Source: Deltaproteobacteria bacterium
GTDB lineage: Bacteria; Desulfobacterota; Desulfobacteria; Desulfobacterales; B30-G6
Direction of reading: 5' to 3'
Length of the DNA: 58,497 nt
NCBI GenBank assembly: GCA_003647375.1
Contig: QMMS01000001.1
Location: forward strand, 1-58,497
Positions 1-7,952 of the stretch are shown here, piece after piece. Both the position numbers and the translations under genes were made by a program. The notes under the pieces were generated by a model. It was not told where the DNA came from. It ran no database searches and saw only the letters and a list, made by a program, of their open reading frames with translations. Position 1 is the first letter of the stretch, and each line of letters starts with the position of its first letter.

Positions 1-1082
1 TCGTTCAGATTATTGAGCATTGTAATAGCGCCTGGATCATGAATCCCCCAGTTAGGCCCGAAGCCTGCGAGAATTTCGTATTCAGGCTCCTCACCCACAA
101 TCCCTTTGTAGTGTCCTTCCTTAACCCGGACGGTGTGGCAGTGACGAAAAGTGCAGGCATGGCAAGCTTTAGGCACCTTTTCATACAAAGTATTGCGCAT
201 GTACGACCAGTCCAACTGCTCCAGTGCTTCATCAGGCAACTGATTGGTGGTTAAATTCTTTACCGGGACCCAACCCTTGTCATGATAAGCTTTGAACAGG
301 CCGAGGGTACCTTTTTCGTGAACGGTTTTTCCAAGGCCGGTAGCCCCGGCTTCCTCCCGCCACTGTTGAACAGCCGCCTTAAAATCACCGACCCGGTCCG
401 GATGAATGGGTACGGGGCCACCACCCTCCACCACGATGGCTTTGAGATTTTTAGATCCCATCACAGCCCCCAATCCCCCTGAAGCCACCATATGCCCGCC
501 ATCGCTGCCAATGGCGGCATATCTTACACCATGTTCGCCAGCCGGCCCAATGGCTGCCACACTGATGCGTCGTTCAAATCCCTTTTCACCGTGGTGCCCC
601 CTTAATAATCGCTCGGTTTCAAACACTCCTTTAGCTTTCACAAATTCGGCTGGTATCAGTTCGACATTGCGTTGGCTGATATGCAGGTAAACCAGTGAGG
701 AAGAATGTCCCTCCACGACCAGGGCATCGTAGCCGGCAGCCTTTAACCGCGCTCCGAAAAACCCGTTGGCCTGGGCAGCTGCCGCAAATCCTGTCAAGGG
801 GCTTTTGGAAATCACCGCATAGGTCCCGGAGCCTGGTACCAGTGTTCCTGTCAGGGGTCCCGTGCTGAAAATTAGCTTGTTTTCAGCCTCAATGGGTGAT
901 GTTCGGGGTGGAACTTCAGTGTAGAGCAGGTAAATTCCCAAACCAGTACCACCGATGTAATTTTCCAGTATATGGGTTGGAATCTCTTCGGACCGGACAG
1001 ATCCTTTAGTGAGATCCACACGCAGCAGTTTTCGGTGATAGCCGCCGATTGGAAAGGTTGGCTTGTTCGACAAAGGTTTCAT
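1..1082 (-). CDS. Aldehyde:ferredoxin oxidoreductase family protein, N-terminal part (cut by window edge)
   Basis: I read 360 residues from the ATG at 1082 down to base 1 with no stop; the rest lies outside the window. The family are tungstopterin and iron-sulfur enzymes that oxidise aldehydes to acids with ferredoxin. The N-terminal domain is recognisable from GGYHRKLLRVDLT near residue 13, IGGTGLGIYLLY near 43, SPLTGFAAAAQANGFFGARL near 94 and GGLGAVMGSKNLKAIVVEG near 202. A cysteine cluster at residues 307, 310 and 315 (CX2CX4C) fits the first iron-sulfur ligands, with one residue more than the CX2CX3C spacing I know from the archaeal enzyme. The start overlaps the stop of the upstream aminotransferase as ATGA, so the two are probably translationally coupled and belong to the sigma-54 operon that starts with mttB. 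The substrate cannot be told from sequence; an aldehyde produced by the operon is a guess. Confidence 0.93.
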   Translation of the reverse strand, partial: MKPLSNKPTFPIGGYHRKLLRVDLTKGSVRSEEIPTHILENYIGGTGLGIYLLYTEVPPRTSPIEAENKLIFSTGPLTGTLVPGSGTYAVISKSPLTGFAAAAQANGFFGARLKAAGYDALVVEGHSSSLVYLHISQRNVELIPAEFVKAKGVFETERLLRGHHGEKGFERRISVAAIGPAGEHGVRYAAIGSDGGHMVASGGLGAVMGSKNLKAIVVEGGGPVPIHPDRVGDFKAAVQQWREEAGATGLGKTVHEKGTLGLFKAYHDKGWVPVKNLTTNQLPDEALEQLDWSYMRNTLYEKVPKACHACTFRHCHTVRVKEGHYKGIVGEEPEYEILAGFGPNWGIHDPGAITMLNNLN

Positions 1083-2389
1083 TGAAGGGTATCCAGTGAT
1101 TCTTTCCAACTCTGTATGAACTGGTCTACTTGATCTTTGGTGACGATCAGCGGCGGCGTAATACGCATGACACAGGAATAGTTTCCGGTAACACCAATCA
1201 GGTGACCACGCTTCATCAAACCGGTTTTGATCCTTTTCGCAAGATCGGCATCGGGGGATCGGCTGGCTTTGTCTTTGACCACCTCGACACCCAAGAAAAG
1301 GCCAAGACCTCTGGCTTCGCCCAGAAAAGGATAGGTCTCCACTGTCTCTTTCAATCGATCCAGAAAGTAGGCACCCACGGTTTCGGCATTTTTGACAAGA
1401 TTCTCTTTTTCGATAACCTCGATGCCTTTCAACCCAGCTGTCAGCCCCACGACATTGTTCCAGCCGTAGGTCGTATAGTTATCCCCGACCTCGATGGCTG
1501 CTCCTACCTTTGGTGTCGTGATCACACCACCCAGGGGAAAACCTGCTCCAACACCCTTGGCCATGGTCATGATATCCGGTGTTACATTGAAATGCTCGCC
1601 GGCGAACATCCTTCCGGTTCGCCCGAAACCGGCAAACACCTCATCGTATATCAACAGCACCCCGTGCCTGTCGCATATCTCACGTATCTTTTGATGATAC
1701 CCCTGCGGAGGGACGATAGCCCCAGCTACGCCCATCAAAGGCTCGCAGATGAAGGCGGCCACTGCATCCGCGGGCAGGTGCGTCAGGAAAAAATCCTCAA
1801 GGCTCTGGGCGCAATAGAGATCGCAAGAAGGATACTTCAATTTACACCGGTAACAATAGGGCGCCATAATATGGTAACTTCCCGGGTGAATAAAGTTGCT
1901 CAGACCCTTTTTCCGACCGGTCATGCCAGTCAAGGAGAGCGAAAAAGAGAGCCTGCCGTGAAAACTGTGCTCCAGGGCCACGGTCCCAAGGCCGAGCTTC
2001 CCGTTGCAGGAGGCGTATTTCTTGGCGATTTTTACGGCCCCTTCGACCGCTTCTGCACCACTGTTGCAGAAAAAGACCTTTTTAAGATCACCGGGCGTGA
2101 TTTCAGCCAGTTTTCTGGCCAGGTCAATCGATTCAAGGTTGTGGGTATTGCCGGGGCATTGAGTCAGGTTGCCGATCTGCCGTGTCACGGCTTCGACAAT
2201 GTCGGGATGGCAGTGCCCGGTATTGACTACCCCCGGTCCGGCCATGAAATCCATATACGTATTGCCTTCCTGATCCTCGACGGTCATCCCCCGGCCCTTT
2301 ACGATAAACGGCGGATAGCTCGGCAGCGGTAAAAGATACTCGTCCACTTCCTTCAACAGCGTTTTGGTGCTTTTATCCATGGGTTTCAT
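1079..2389 (-). CDS. Class III (PLP-dependent) aminotransferase
   Basis: 436 residues, the normal size for class III aminotransferases (GABA, ornithine, beta-alanine/omega-amino acid type). The fold-type I core is clear: GHCHP near residue 58, NSGAEAVEGAVKIAKKY near 109, IYDEVFAGFGRTG near 247 (Asp249 binds the PLP ring nitrogen) and the PLP-lysine at about Lys278 in MAKGVGAGFPLGGV. A cysteine-rich insert (four Cys between residues 179 and 193) occurs in a subset of bacterial and archaeal members and may bind metal. The GGAG-like ribosome site is too close to the first ATG, so the ATG three codons in (2380) may be the true start. It sits in the operon mttB-prpD-aminotransferase-AOR. An amine-to-aldehyde step feeding the AOR is a reasonable inference; the substrate is unknown. 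Confidence 0.92.
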   Translation of the reverse strand: MKPMDKSTKTLLKEVDEYLLPLPSYPPFIVKGRGMTVEDQEGNTYMDFMAGPGVVNTGHCHPDIVEAVTRQIGNLTQCPGNTHNLESIDLARKLAEITPGDLKKVFFCNSGAEAVEGAVKIAKKYASCNGKLGLGTVALEHSFHGRLSFSLSLTGMTGRKKGLSNFIHPGSYHIMAPYCYRCKLKYPSCDLYCAQSLEDFFLTHLPADAVAAFICEPLMGVAGAIVPPQGYHQKIREICDRHGVLLIYDEVFAGFGRTGRMFAGEHFNVTPDIMTMAKGVGAGFPLGGVITTPKVGAAIEVGDNYTTYGWNNVVGLTAGLKGIEVIEKENLVKNAETVGAYFLDRLKETVETYPFLGEARGLGLFLGVEVVKDKASRSPDADLAKRIKTGLMKRGHLIGVTGNYSCVMRITPPLIVTKDQVDQFIQSWKESLDTLQ

Positions 2390-2480
2390 ACTCCTAATTT
2401 AGGTGCTTAATTGAAATTTTTGTGTTTTCTAAAGTTATGGAACAAACACTCCCTTTCGAGGAAAAACCAGTATCAGGCCC

Positions 2481-3845
2481 TCAGGACCCCTTTGACAGCG
2501 TGTCGAGAATATCCCCGATGTGCGCTACCTCCTCCAGATGTTCAATATCTGAAACGATCTTCGAAGAATCCTTTTCATCCAAAACCCGCGATGCACAGGT
2601 TTTGAACTTCGACACCACCGCATCCCATGGGAGCGGATTTTCAGCACCGCCCAGGGCTTTGATGATCTCATGGGTATGGGTTTGCCCATCCATGGTCGTG
2701 ACCTGCAGACATACCCCCAGCGATTTCCCCGGTTCATCCATGAACGGCTCAACAATCTTATCGACAATGTTCATCCATTTTCGAACATCGGCATTGTTTA
2801 CCCTTTCATCACCAAAATCTTCGATAAGAACCTGGTGGTCCAAAAGCGCCCTGGCCATGCAGTAAGGCATGCTGAATTTGGCTTCGGTACCGTTGGCGGG
2901 TGCGTCATATTTCAAAACATCAAAAGCAATACTCGAAATGCCGCATTGGATTTTGCGAACATCATCCGGCGACAGATGATATTTTTTGGTCAGAAAAAAC
3001 AGCGCGTCGATAGCAGCATGGGTATAGTAGCAGCAGGGATACTTTTTGATATTCATTCCTGGTGTCACAATATCAAAGTCTTTACCCAAGCTATCCGTTA
3101 AAATCGCCTCGTCTACTGTTGAGAGATGGCCGTAAAGGTCGTAAAAGCCTTTGGAGCACTCGAAAATATCCGGATTTGCCGTTATGCCTGCCTTGGCCAG
3201 CAAAGCGCTGCTGACGCCTTTGGCCGATGCACTGCCGGCGTGTACCGGTTTCATCATACTGCCGAAATTGATTCTCAAACCACTGACTTCAGATGCAGCG
3301 ATACCGAATGCCGATCTGACCTGATTCACATCGAGGCCCAAAATCTTCGCGCTACCGGCTACTGAATTCAGAACACCGAGTGTGGATGTTGTATGCCACC
3401 CCCCCTCATAATGCCCCGGCAGGAAGCCCGGTTGTGAAGCAATCCTGGCACAGACTTCTAAGCCCAGAACGTAGGCAGCCAGCAAGTCCTTGCCTGATGA
3501 ACCCTTTTCGCCAAGGGCCAAAACAGCCGGAAGTATCGTGACGGTGGGGTGTGAAACCATGGTGTCGCTGTCATCATCGAAGTCCAGAACATGCCCCATA
3601 GTTGCATTCACAAATGCGGCCTGGGGAGCCGAGGTCTTGAAGGCGCAGCCGATAATACCGGCCTGGCGTGCACCGCCCAAAGACTGGAAATGGTTTAACA
3701 TCTGTCTGGCGAGCGGGTGTTTCGATCCAGCCAGTATCACACCCAGACAATCTAGAATGTGATGCTTAGCCCGCTCTACAACTGGTTCCGGTAGGTCTTC
3801 GAAATCGGTTTCCACAATGAATTGCGACAACTTTTCCGTTAGCAT
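2481..3845 (-). CDS. MmgE/PrpD family protein (2-methylcitrate dehydratase-like)
   Basis: 454 residues, full length for the MmgE/PrpD family, whose known members are 2-methylcitrate dehydratase, iminodisuccinate epimerase and cis-aconitate decarboxylase. The family signature LDFDDDSDTMVSHP is at residues 87-100 and is followed by the typical TVTILPAVLALGE; further family stretches are VLGLEVCARIA near 145 and MKPVHAGSASAKG near 198. It starts 5 nt after the mttB stop, with an AAGG ribosome site overlapping that stop, so the two are one operon. PrpD-like genes often sit beside PrpR-type regulators, as here, but no methylcitrate synthase or lyase gene is nearby. A dehydratase or epimerase acting on a small carboxylic acid is as far as the sequence allows. 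Confidence 0.9.
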   Translation of the reverse strand: MLTEKLSQFIVETDFEDLPEPVVERAKHHILDCLGVILAGSKHPLARQMLNHFQSLGGARQAGIIGCAFKTSAPQAAFVNATMGHVLDFDDDSDTMVSHPTVTILPAVLALGEKGSSGKDLLAAYVLGLEVCARIASQPGFLPGHYEGGWHTTSTLGVLNSVAGSAKILGLDVNQVRSAFGIAASEVSGLRINFGSMMKPVHAGSASAKGVSSALLAKAGITANPDIFECSKGFYDLYGHLSTVDEAILTDSLGKDFDIVTPGMNIKKYPCCYYTHAAIDALFFLTKKYHLSPDDVRKIQCGISSIAFDVLKYDAPANGTEAKFSMPYCMARALLDHQVLIEDFGDERVNNADVRKWMNIVDKIVEPFMDEPGKSLGVCLQVTTMDGQTHTHEIIKALGGAENPLPWDAVVSKFKTCASRVLDEKDSSKIVSDIEHLEEVAHIGDILDTLSKGS

Positions 3846-3850
3846 GGACC

Positions 3851-5329
3851 TTACCTTTTTCTTACGCCAAATTCCTCTTCCGTCTCTTCCACAATCGACC
3901 GCAGGTTTTTCTGAACATCATCCGGCAATGGTTCAGGTTTATAATTCTTCAGAATGTCCATGGCCTTTTCCCACGAGCGTTCGTAAATGGATTTGCTGCC
4001 GGCTGCTTCCCAGTCGTCTCGTATTCTCCTGTCGATCAAGTCAGGGTAAGTCTGGGCAGTACGCATATGGGCCATGGTGTGATCATGGCTCAGATAATCT
4101 TTACTATGACCGATGTCGTGAATGACATCCACGGCCAGGGTTTCATCGTTGACGGGAATGCCTTGGAGGGTGAATTTGACCATCTCGGCCAATTCATTGT
4201 CCATGACCATCTGCCCGTAGTCCATGGTGACGCCTGTTTCGGTGTTGCCCAGCCCGTAAATTACATTGGCACCTGCCAATGCAGGGAGCAGAGCGGTCAG
4301 CGTCTTTTCATGTCCCATCTGGGCATCAGACACTTTGTTGTCGCTCTACCCGCCGGCAACCTGACAGGGTAGTTTGTAGTTGCGAGTCATTTGAACGATC
4401 CCTGCATTCAACAATGCTGTTTCTGGATTGCCAACAACGGCAGTGCCGAACCTCAGATCCATGCTACATGTCGAGCTGCCATAGACAAAAGGTGCGCCCT
4501 TTCGAACCAACTGGCTCAGTACACAGGTTGACAGCACTTCAGCATTGTGCAAAACCAACGTTCCTGCCATCGTGACTGGTGATGACCCACCCGCCATGGC
4601 CTGGGACAGACATTTGGTCACCATACCCGACCTGGCAGACTCGATGACGATCTCGCAGCAGTCTTGCGGTAATCGCAGGGGCGTGACCGGACACGTTCCG
4701 CAAGTCATGATGGGACGCTCTGCAATCTTGTCCTCTCCACCCACAATTGCACCAATCATCTTCATGATCTGTCGCAACATCCGTCCGCTGCCGGCTGCCA
4801 AAAAAATGTGTTTGGTAGTGTTGGAAAGCAAGGCTTCTGCATTGTGAATTGCCGACACTGCCGGTGGTACGTCATGGCACCCGAGGGACCGGTGGCAAAT
4901 GTCGATGTGTTCGAGGGAATCCACTAGTCTGGTGGCATCGGCCAGATCTGCTTTGGTCGGCTCCCTGATCTTGCGCGTATGGGCATCGATAATCTGTATG
5001 GCCTCACCAAAACAGTCGAATCCAACGCGGTTCATTTCCAGAAGCATGTCATTCTCGGGATTACGTCCAGCCAACAGCACGACCTCGGGCGCCGACCGAA
5101 TAGCGTCTTCCACAAGATGCGATGGTACCCTGACAACCTTTGTTTTATCGTCGACCAGGGCACCGCCACTTGAAAATATTTCGCGTGCCGTTTCGTCCTC
5201 GACAAACACACCGGTTTTTCGAAGCACTTCCAAGGTGGCGCCATGAATGTCGTTCAGCTCATCCTGGGAAAAGACATTGAATTCCAATCCTCTGCCATAC
5301 CTTTTGCCCGCCTTGATGTTTCGTTTCAT
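3851..5329 (-). CDS. mttB: Trimethylamine:corrinoid methyltransferase MttB with in-frame UAG (putative pyrrolysine)
   Basis: The reading frame runs from ATG 5329 to TAA 3851, interrupted only by one UAG at 4348-4346. Reading UAG as an amino acid gives 492 residues, the length of MttB (about 495), with the UAG residue at 328, close to Pyl334 of archaeal MttB. The flanking sequence (PCQVAGG-UAG-SDNKVSDAQ) aligns gap-free with the second methyltransferase of this window (PSRVACG-V-SDSIIIDPQ), and both halves continue in the same family and frame. MttB transfers a methyl group from a methylamine to a corrinoid protein; no corrinoid protein gene is in view. I chose the ATG at 5329 because AAGGGAGAA lies just upstream; an in-frame ATG at 5422 would add 31 poorly conserved residues. 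It is the first gene of a sigma-54 operon. If UAG is not decoded, the gene is broken. Confidence 0.87.
4346..4348 (-). other. In-frame amber codon, predicted pyrrolysine site of mttB
   Basis: The bases read CTA on the plus strand, so UAG in the mRNA. The next in-frame codons continue the conserved MttB sequence without shift or loss. pylS, pylT and pylBCD are not in this window, so decoding ability cannot be checked here. UAG is also used as an ordinary stop by several genes of the window (for example the activator at 7652, AroM at 16327 and pta at 24604), so it is not strongly avoided. The other genes of this operon that can be read to their ends stop with UAA or UGA. Confidence 0.8.
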
Positions 5330-5490
5330 TGCCTGTTGTTCTCCCTTCATTGTTTGGCGTGATTCATGTATGGCTTCTACAAAATATAGGTTGATCAAAA
5401 TTTCAGAACTCACAGAAGCCATGTTAAATCATATTTCATCTCAATATGAGCTCTCTGTGGAATAGCCCACCAATATTTTTGACTAAATCG

Positions 5491-5506
5491 AGCAAGTTCC
5501 GTGCCA
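5491..5506 (-). promoter_or_regulatory. Sigma-54 (-24/-12) promoter of the mttB operon
   Basis: On the minus strand this reads TGGCACGGAACTTGCT, a full match to the sigma-54 consensus TGGCACG-N4-TTGCW. Transcription would start near 5480 and leave a leader of about 150 nt before the mttB start at 5329. It lies next to a divergent gene for a sigma-54 activator. Confidence 0.92.
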
Positions 5507-5597
5507 TGGATTGATTTCCAAACTGATCAGGATAAATGTGGATGTATATGCCTCATTACAAACGGCTGGTTTGAACCATACATGGTAGAAGGTATCT

Positions 5598-5623
5598 ATT
5601 ATGTAAGTAATACTTGACATAAT
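5598..5623. promoter_or_regulatory. Imperfect 26-bp inverted repeat, candidate activator binding site
   Basis: The left arm ATTATGTAAGTA and the right arm TACTTGACATAAT are inverted copies except for one extra base, around a single central A. The site is about 92 bp upstream of the -24 element of the mttB promoter and 65 bp before the activator gene. That is the usual distance for an enhancer site of a sigma-54 activator and would also allow autoregulation. Role inferred from position only. Confidence 0.5.
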
Positions 5624-5687
5624 GTTCATGATTGATAACACTTCTGTATATAATAATTAACATACAGCATCATATAGTCTGGATAGT

Positions 5688-7652
5688 ATGCAAGATAACA
5701 GAATAAAAATCGGCATTATCACTTCAAGCACCTCCATGGCGAATCATATTAGACTTCTGCAGTACAGTCCTGAATATGACCTGTGGTTAAAGGTCAAAGG
5801 GTTGGAGGAAGCAATACCGGTTGGGAAAAGCATGGCAAGAGAAGGAGTGGAGGTGATTGTAAGCCATACGGGTACATCCAATATTTTACAGGAGCGCCTA
5901 AAAATACCGGTCATTTCCGTTCCGCACTCTTCTCTAGATCTACTATCTGCCATGAGAGAGGCGTCCTTGCTGGGTAAGCGAGTTTTGATTCCCATTTTCC
6001 GCGAAAAACTGTCCAACATAGGAATCATCCGGCAACTTTTCCCGGTAGAGATCAAACAGGGAATTTATTCTGACAGCGTCTCGTTAAACGATTTGATACG
6101 CCATTCCAAAAAGAATGGTTACGATGTGGTTATCGGAGGTGGTTTAGGTGTCGCTTTTGCTAGAAGACATGGCATGAAAGGTGTTGAAATCAAGGCTTCC
6201 GTAGAAGCGATCAATACCACTCTTGACAGTGCCGTTTCCGTAGCCCTGTCCAACCGCAAGGAGAAAGCGCGCATGCGTCGGTTATATAATATCATCGATT
6301 CGGTCGCCGAGGGTATTGTGTCGGTGGACCAGGACGGCATGATTATGACCATCAACAGCCAAGCAAGACAAATCCTCAATCTCGGTGATTTGAATATTGA
6401 TAGCACCGACTATCGTGATCATTTTCCATGGGGCCTCTATCGTCGTGTTTTGGATACGCAAACGCCGATTGTCGACCGCCTGGAGCGTATTAACGACCAG
6501 CTTTATCTCTTCAACTACTTGCCTGTCTTTCTCGAAAATGAAGTCGTGGGGTGCATTTCAACTTTTCAGGATGCATCCAAAATCATGCGCTCTGAAAATG
6601 AAGTTCGACGGTCCCTGACAAAAGGGCTGGTTGCCAAATACACAATCGACGATTTAATCTGGTCATGTCCAGCTATGGGTAAAATCATTGACACAATAGA
6701 AAAATTCGCCCCCACTGATTGCACGGTTCTCGTTACGGGTGAGACCGGGACCGGAAAAGAAATTATTGCTCAAGGGATTCACAATCTCAGCAAGAGGAAA
6801 AATAACGCTTTTGTCTCCATTAATTGTGCGGCCATACCCGAACAGTTATTGGAAAGCGAGTTGTTCGGCTATGAAGGTGGGGCATTTACCGGATCGAAAA
6901 AATCAGGGAAACCCGGTCTTTTTGAAATGGCACACAAAGGGACAATTCTGTTGGATGAAATTTCGGCCACATCCTTAAAGGTACAGTCATTGATGTTGCG
7001 TGTACTTCAGGAAAGGGAGGTTATGCGCATCGGCGGAGATAGGCTAATCCCGGTTGACATCAGAGTGATCGCCAACACAAACAAAGAGCTAAGCGATGAG
7101 ATAATCAACGATTCTTTCAGAGAGGACTTATTTTTTCGTATCAACGTTCTGCAGATAAACATTCCGCCGCTTAGAGAAAGGGGTGAAGACATCGCCGTAC
7201 TGATCGAAAATTTTATAACGACCCTTTCCCATCGGTACAAACTCTCTCCGATGCTTATACCCAGGCCATTCATGCAAAAATTGATTGAATACGAATGGCC
7301 CGGTAACGTTCGGCAGCTTATCAGTTTTGTGGAACAAACGGTATTGTTATGCCAATCGCAGTTCAACGTGGAGGTTTTTGAGACTCATTACCGTCGTTTA
7401 AAAGAATATTCCCCGACCCACCAAAGGAACAAAGCTGCGGATCTGAATAAAATTTCAAACAGTATGTGTGAATATCCGGATGAGGAAGTAGACGATTTTA
7501 AACACGAAATCCGTGTGAAAACACAAGAACATGAGGTCTACCTGATTCGTTCTGCCCTTGAAAAAACAAACCACAATAAATGTAAAGCAGCGGCGTTGCT
7601 CGGCATTAGCCGAACTACTTTGTATAAAAAAATGACTCAATTGAAATTTTAG
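5688..7652 (+). CDS. PrpR-type sigma-54-dependent transcriptional activator
   Basis: 654 residues. Residues 1-190 resemble the PrpR N-terminal sensor domain, which in PrpR binds a small carboxylate. Residues 195-300 look like a PAS domain (NIIDSVAEGIVSVDQDG). The AAA+ domain spans about 322-550 with Walker A GETGTGKE at 351-358, Walker B TILLDE at 419-424, the arginine region FREDLFFRINV near 478 and WPGNVRQL at 537-544. The C-terminal Fis-type helix-turn-helix is at about 630-651 (KCKAAALLGISRTTLYKK). The sigma-54 contact loop reads GAFTGS (398-403) instead of the usual GAFTGA. The gene lies between two sigma-54 promoters that face away from it towards two MttB genes, so these are its most likely targets. 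The ligand is unknown, plausibly a methylamine or a downstream acid. Confidence 0.95.
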   Translation: MQDNRIKIGIITSSTSMANHIRLLQYSPEYDLWLKVKGLEEAIPVGKSMAREGVEVIVSHTGTSNILQERLKIPVISVPHSSLDLLSAMREASLLGKRVLIPIFREKLSNIGIIRQLFPVEIKQGIYSDSVSLNDLIRHSKKNGYDVVIGGGLGVAFARRHGMKGVEIKASVEAINTTLDSAVSVALSNRKEKARMRRLYNIIDSVAEGIVSVDQDGMIMTINSQARQILNLGDLNIDSTDYRDHFPWGLYRRVLDTQTPIVDRLERINDQLYLFNYLPVFLENEVVGCISTFQDASKIMRSENEVRRSLTKGLVAKYTIDDLIWSCPAMGKIIDTIEKFAPTDCTVLVTGETGTGKEIIAQGIHNLSKRKNNAFVSINCAAIPEQLLESELFGYEGGAFTGSKKSGKPGLFEMAHKGTILLDEISATSLKVQSLMLRVLQEREVMRIGGDRLIPVDIRVIANTNKELSDEIINDSFREDLFFRINVLQINIPPLRERGEDIAVLIENFITTLSHRYKLSPMLIPRPFMQKLIEYEWPGNVRQLISFVEQTVLLCQSQFNVEVFETHYRRLKEYSPTHQRNKAADLNKISNSMCEYPDEEVDDFKHEIRVKTQEHEVYLIRSALEKTNHNKCKAAALLGISRTTLYKKMTQLKF

Positions 7653-7658
7653 CAATAT

Positions 7659-7675
7659 CAATTAACCATTAATTG
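7659..7675. promoter_or_regulatory. Perfect 7-bp inverted repeat, candidate activator site for the second mttB
   Basis: CAATTAA and TTAATTG flank a 3-nt spacer, just after the activator stop codon and about 94 bp upstream of the -24 element at 7769. The position suits an enhancer site, but the sequence does not match the repeat at 5598-5623, and the region is AT-rich, so chance is possible. Confidence 0.3.
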
Positions 7676-7768
7676 ATTATATAATTGACAATTTAGGCTT
7701 TTCCAAACGTGGATTGCTCTCCTTTTCTGGATTCGATGCTCTTTTCCGTTTTTAAACTCCTAACGAAA

Positions 7769-7784
7769 TGGCAGAATTTTTGCT
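7769..7784 (+). promoter_or_regulatory. Sigma-54 (-24/-12) promoter of the second MttB-family gene
   Basis: TGGCAGAATTTTTGCT keeps the invariant GG and GC with the correct 10-base spacing and matches TGGCACG-N4-TTGCW at all but two defined positions. Transcription would start near 7796, giving a leader of about 155 nt before the ATG at 7953, almost the same arrangement as the divergent mttB promoter. Confidence 0.85.
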
Positions 7785-7952
7785 TGTCATTGTTTATCGA
7801 TATGGGAAAAATTTGCACCTGCCGCCGGAGATATGCTTAAAAAAGACGGATAAAACGAATCAGAAGATGTGAAATGAGTTATGTTCATTATTTGACTGAC
7901 TTCATCTATCTATTTATGGACGGAGCCTCAAAATAACTGAAGAGAGAAAGAT

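Noticed and set aside
1130..2332. A 400-codon open frame on the plus strand
   Set aside because: It lies entirely opposite the clear aminotransferase gene and shows no family features; it is a shadow frame.
4346..4348. Reading mttB as two separate genes, a 5' part and a 3' part
   Set aside because: The two parts are in the same frame, separated by one UAG only, and join into one family-length protein with the UAG at the known pyrrolysine site.
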